Source: Gavia stellata
Taxonomy: Eukaryota > Chordata > Aves > Gaviiformes > Gaviidae
DNA length: 64,000 nucleotides
Direction: 5' to 3'
Assembly: GCF_030936135.1 (NCBI RefSeq)
Contig: NC_082604.1
Location: 4,347,001-4,411,000, forward strand
The notes under the pieces were generated by a model. That model was not told the origin of the DNA. It saw only the letters and a list, made by a program, of their open reading frames with translations, and ran no database searches. Made by a program: the position numbers and the translations under genes. The number at the start of each line of letters is the position of its first letter. Position 1 is the first letter of the stretch. Below are positions 59,301-64,000 of the stretch, piece by piece.

Positions 59301-62300
59301 ATGGAGGACTGATACAGGGAAGTTACAACAAGGAACAGAATTGCAGTTGAGGAAAACCCAGCTTGTTTCAATTAGGAGGTGGCAAGCACTGCAGGATGCT
59401 TATTTTCTCTCATGGTCCTGGTTAAAGGAAAACAGGCAGTTGGAAAGCAGAGATCTAAGGTTACCTTAGAGCACTATGAGGTGCACGGGTACCTGCAGAA
59501 CCAGAAATACACACCCGTGGCAGCCCCTTGCCTCTGGCACATCAGATCCAGACTGTGTGACCCTGCGACCACAGCTTCGTTGGAGCACTACCTAATGTCC
59601 CCATAATACAGTACGGCAAAACTCACCTCACCTCTGCATTCCTCCATGCGTAGCATCTGGTTTTGGTATCGAGAGTCACCCTTCAGTAAGGAGGCATGGT
59701 GCCTCTATGGAAGAGTTTGCCACAAAATTATAGCAGTACTTTACCCAAAGCTCTGTTCAGTGCCGCTGCTGGTGTATTCAGCACAGCAGCTCAAATCCAG
59801 CTCCTGTCCACGCACAAGAGACAAAAGGGAGGAAAAGCCTCTGCACACATTGCAGGCACGCGATTCATTTCTTGTTTGCCTTGTACCAGTTAGGCTCTAA
59901 CTGGGGAACAGATATACAGCAGTATGACAGTAAGCAGTGTTTTGTCTCCAGGTAAACAAACCACCTTTCCAGATGCTGTTCTTGCTGCCTGTTTCCAACT
60001 GTTGATCAAATACTCGCACTGACAAAACAAGATGAAAAATCAGCCACTAAAACGCACTTCAGAGTTAGACAAATTACAATAGTTTGGGTACCCTCATCAT
60101 CAGGGCTTAGAAGTAGTGGCAGAGATGCCCTATGCCCCTCTTCCATGCACACTCTGCTAAGCCTGGCAAGACCCTCTCTAGATGACTGGTTTGGCCTGGG
60201 TGCCCGTCTAAGACACACGTGGGACTGCCTGTGCACACAAAAGCAGCCCTGCAATTTAGCACACAGCACGCAGCAGCACCCTCAGCTGTGCTCTGGGTGC
60301 AACAGGCTTTCCTGTCCCATGACCAGTGACTTCTTGCCTGCACACAGGTCTATGCTGTTCTAACAGCCAGCTAGCACCCCCTGTAGAAAGGGCCACTGGA
60401 TTTAATCCTGCCCCCAGCAGACACCTGCAGTCTGCATCACAACAGAAACCCCTGTAAATCAGTAAAGGCAATCACAGGGGCTTCTGGTTGGAAGTTCTTG
60501 CTGGGCTTTGACGAGCTTGTCACGTCAGTCCTCTCACTAGCACGTGGTGGCGAGTGGAGATGCTGGGAGTGTAACTGCAAACCTCACAACTGGGAGCCAG
60601 AAAGAACACTGAGCTCCCACCAGTATTTGAAGTCCAGCCAGCAGCTGCACGGTGCCTCTGTCACACATCTCACCGGCTCGTAGCTGTCCAGAAAATGATT
60701 TGCAGTCACTGCAGAAATGCCTGAAGTGCACCCCAGGAAAGGAATTAAACCTGTGCCCTCTGGAACCAAGAGACTCACAAATCTGCCACCTGTGTACCAC
60801 AGGCACTGCCAGCGGAACACAAAGCACAAGGCTCCTCAGGGAACTGACTTTCCCAAACCCTGCCACCTCCCCAGAGCACCCTTGCACGTCACCACAGAAA
60901 GGTTCACTCTGACGCTGTATTTACACTTCACGCTTCCACCTTGGCTAGCGGTGACAGTGTAAATATACCAACATTCAAAGCCTACCCACCAGGAAATTCC
61001 TCTCCATTTGCTTTGCCCTCCTCCTCTTTGCCATATAACTATATTTACCCAATCACGAGTATTGCTAGTAGATTATACACTCCATCTGTTTTGATTCAAC
61101 ACACTGATCTTTGCTGACTTGAAGATAATTAAAGACCTCTCCCCCACTCTCCCTTTCTGTCTGCAGCATGTATGCCAGCTGCTCGTTGGAATCCAGATAA
61201 TTAAACAGCATTCCCTAATCAGGAAACTCAAGGAAAATCACTTCTGACTACCAGGGTTTATTGCTGACTAGACTTTATTAAGATCATTGCTAAGACAGAT
61301 TGCCTTGTGCTTGGAATACATTGAATTTGTTCCTTATTAGCCAGCTTGGGGCTTGATGAGGAATGAGAACAGTGTTTCTGTGTGAAGATCTGGAATAAAG
61401 AACTCTGAAATATGCTTATGGCACAGCAGGGTCCTCTTCTGCTCCTAGGCAGCCCAGGAAACACATGATAAGCAATCAAGCATTCTGCTTCTTTAGCTCA
61501 TACTGTTACTACACCTGAGCACAGACACACCTGGAAATGCAGGACCTGCCTGACTACATCGCAGTGACTGGGGGATAGTGATTTGCTGAGGAGCTGCTGA
61601 GCCTGCAGGCGTGTGGAAAGCACCCCAGCACCCACTGACCGTCCCACTTAGAAAGCCAAAATCCTCATGACTGACTTCTTCCAACTCCTAGAGATGGGAG
61701 GGGAATGACTAAGACATACACCCATCTTGAAGAGAGGGCAGCTGGTAACTTAGCTGAACAGGGGGCGAGGGGAGTGCTGTACGTCATGCGCTGTGTTACC
61801 AGCTCCAGAGCTCCCTGGTCTCACCGTCTGTTCATTGGAGGCTGTGGTATTTCTCACCATTCCCCCTCTACAAAGCACAGTCACCTCATGTACAGCACAC
61901 CCTCTTGGCTTCCTCCTAAAACAATACCACAGAACAGAGAACCAACTGCTTTGTTTGCTTAAAATTGATTCCCAATGCTAAAGCCATGCTTTTTTATTTC
62001 TTTTTTCTTCGTGGGGTTTTTTTTATTTTTATTTATTTATCTTCCCCTTCTCAGGGGAAAGTTTCTGCCATTCATACTTACTATGTCTCCCTTCTCTGCT
62101 GAAAAGAACAGGTCTCAGATCTTAGACTCTCAGTCTCCAAACTTTTCTCTACCTGTAGCTATTTATTTACTACAATAAATATACAGAAAGGACGTCCCAA
62201 GCTCAAAGTATTTCCTTCAGCCTTTAGACTGTTTTCTTGATATTTTCTGGTTTGCTTGGTTGGGTGTTTTTTACTTTTTTTTTTTAATACAGAAAAGGAA

Positions 62301-64000
62301 ATCTTGGCACCAAAACTGGATACATCATTTGAAGTATTCCAGGATCAATTTCATCAACACTGCATAAAGAAAAACCGTTTGCGTCCATGTGCGTTTCTGT
62401 ACAACCACATTCATTCTACTCAGTACTGCCTTTTATACCATCAAGCACCACAGGAGGCCTTCTACCCATCCCACTGAGAATTTCTTTTGAACTGCATGTC
62501 CACTACACTCACTAAACCCCTTTTTTCACTCAAGAATACAGTCCCTTATGTGTTGGAAGTCCTTGTGTTTCTTATTCCTAGACATGTAATTTCAAATTTG
62601 CCTTACTGAAATGCTTTTGTTGTTCCCCTCCAGAAAGAGGCCCCAAGAAATGTGCATCGCTGCGTATGATTCACTGCTGCTGAACAGCTGTCACCACAAT
62701 TGCTTCCAGACCTTTATGACAGCCCTGAAGAGCACAGATCACTGCAGAGGAAAAGAATCTCAAACACCTATTTGATAGGGATTCCCACTAACTAGTACTA
62801 CTAAAACTTTGCTAACTAGTTCTTAATCCTTCTAACACATGCTCTAAGGATATGCTATATAGTAACATTATTTTGGAGCACAAGGTAGGGTTTTGTGAAG
62901 TGTTGCTATTAAACCCAAACCTGTAATTCCTCAAAGTCACGCTTGTTTGACAAGAATTATGTCCCAGAAAACCCTCTCAAGAGTCATTTCAGCTCTCAGG
63001 GCATCACTGATGTCCCAGGAGCTTCCCCTCTGCTTTGTTTCAGACAGATGTCTGGACAAGTAACTCTTTGCTGCACTTTTCTGGAACATGTGCCTTATCT
63101 TCCACAGTTTGTCAAAAACGAATGTCATTGGGTCAGTGATTTCCCCAGACACCTCTTCAGACTCTTCCTAAATATCAGTTATTGAGTTGTCCCTTTAGAA
63201 AAATCTTAAAATATCAGCTGCTTAACATGTATTGCACCAGACTGATGAAGATACCCCAGTACTATGAATAAACAAGAGCACACCATTCTGATTCTTCTTA
63301 CATACAGCACACATATACCTAGTAAGTATCCTGCTTTGTATTAAACAATTTTTCCATCTTCACCTAGGAACAAAGCTAAACAAGTTAAGAACATTTTTCC
63401 TAATGTTCTACTTCTTGTCCTCAAATTGAACTGCATTTAAGATGTGTTCAAGATGACTGTGTTTCTCTCTCTTGGGTAAAGAAGGCCTTATCTGTTGCTA
63501 TACCAGCAGCCACGGAGGCTAATTAGCAGACATGCTGACCGAATTATGCTCCTACCCAGGAATGTGGCTCTAACTCCGAATGGAGGCATGTTGGCAGGCT
63601 TATATGGGAAAACTCCTCGCTGCTGTTGATCTGTCCAGATCTCTGGAGGAACACATTGTTTTGTTTTCACAAGCCATTCGACTGGGGTCTTTCAAAAAAA
63701 CCTCCGAAGTGAGTAAAAGACTGGATGCTTTTGCCCTCTTGAACGTTTTAATTGTTTGCCCCAACAACACTGCTGACTGCTGGCTTGAAAGGTACCACCC
63801 GAGCCACCAAACCCTGTATCTTGATACCACAGCCGCTACTGCAGAATCTCATTCCCAAATTTATCCAGATCACTTTAAATGAGCTGGGTTTCTTATTCCC
63901 CCATCCTACTGCTGGGAAGCTGTTCAAACCTCACCACACTGACAGCGACGGAAAACATCTTCCAGTTGCCCACCTAAACTTACACATGGCAATTTCACAC
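59300..64000. other. Right-end intergenic region, no gene seen
   Basis: GC is somewhat higher from 59.3 to 61.0 kb, then falls. Open frames up to 116 codons occur on both strands but overlap in several frames and match nothing I recognise. In mammals the next gene is HS6ST1, transcribed toward UGGT1; its long 3' UTR could reach here but cannot be recognised by eye. Confidence 0.5.
60737..60806 (-). mobile_element. Possible degenerate tRNA-derived SINE head
   Basis: On the minus strand, GGTTTAATTCC matches the RNA polymerase III B box (GGTTCGAATCC) at 9 of 11 positions. About 45 nt upstream, GTACACAGGTGGCAGA resembles an A box. The spacing is tRNA-like, but no full tRNA fold is kept. Confidence 0.3.

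Noticed and set aside
60537..60887. 116-codon minus-strand frame that might be HS6ST1
   Set aside because: It shows no sulfotransferase motif or similarity; only synteny suggested it.
63580..63882. 100-codon frame near the right edge
   Set aside because: No recognised motif, and an overlapping antisense frame of similar length exists. Insufficient support for a gene.

Overview
This is vertebrate nuclear DNA, most probably from a bird. The genes are split into many short exons with GT-AG introns, each promoter sits in a CpG island, and the proteins are close to human ones. A CR1-type LINE 3' end (about 23.52-23.60 kb) and an older CR1/L3-like fragment (about 44.62-44.95 kb) are present, no primate or rodent SINE was seen, and the introns are compact, so that a 41-exon gene fits in 45 kb. 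Another sauropsid cannot be excluded.

Layout. On the minus strand, the first five coding exons (about 249 residues) of SAP130, the Sin3A-associated 130 kDa co-repressor subunit, lie between 5585 and 634; the gene continues beyond the left edge. Its start lies in a large CpG island (about 4.95-7.1 kb) with eight CCAAT boxes, CRE-like sites and a candidate upstream untranslated exon. A low-GC spacer (7.1-8.3 kb) with a perfect 28-bp tandem duplication leads to a second CpG island (8.35-9.62 kb), the UGGT1 promoter.

UGGT1 fills 9072-54130 on the plus strand. I traced 41 coding exons whose splice phases all agree, giving an uninterrupted 1568-codon frame. The protein is the ER folding sensor UDP-glucose:glycoprotein glucosyltransferase 1. 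It has a hydrophobic N-terminal signal, a long sensor region, a GT24 catalytic domain with the DxD motif (Asp1373/Asp1375) and the downstream Gln/Asn pair (Gln1468/Asn1472), and a KDEL-like C-terminus, HVEL. Notable details are a 24-nt in-frame microexon, a strong-context upstream ORF, two possible start codons, three ETS cores inside the coding part of exon 1, and a possible alternative terminal exon that would remove the catalytic domain.

From 54131 to the end lie the UGGT1 3' UTR (first good AATAAA at 55038) and about 9 kb with no recognisable coding exon. In mammals HS6ST1 follows UGGT1 in the opposite orientation; none of its coding sequence is visible here. The SAP130-UGGT1 head-to-head order matches human 2q14.3. 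The two genes act in different compartments (nuclear co-repressor and ER quality control), so the link is conserved synteny, not a shared pathway. I found no mobile gene cassette, CRISPR, viral gene or previously undescribed multi-gene system. The main open questions are transcript-level features of UGGT1 and SAP130.
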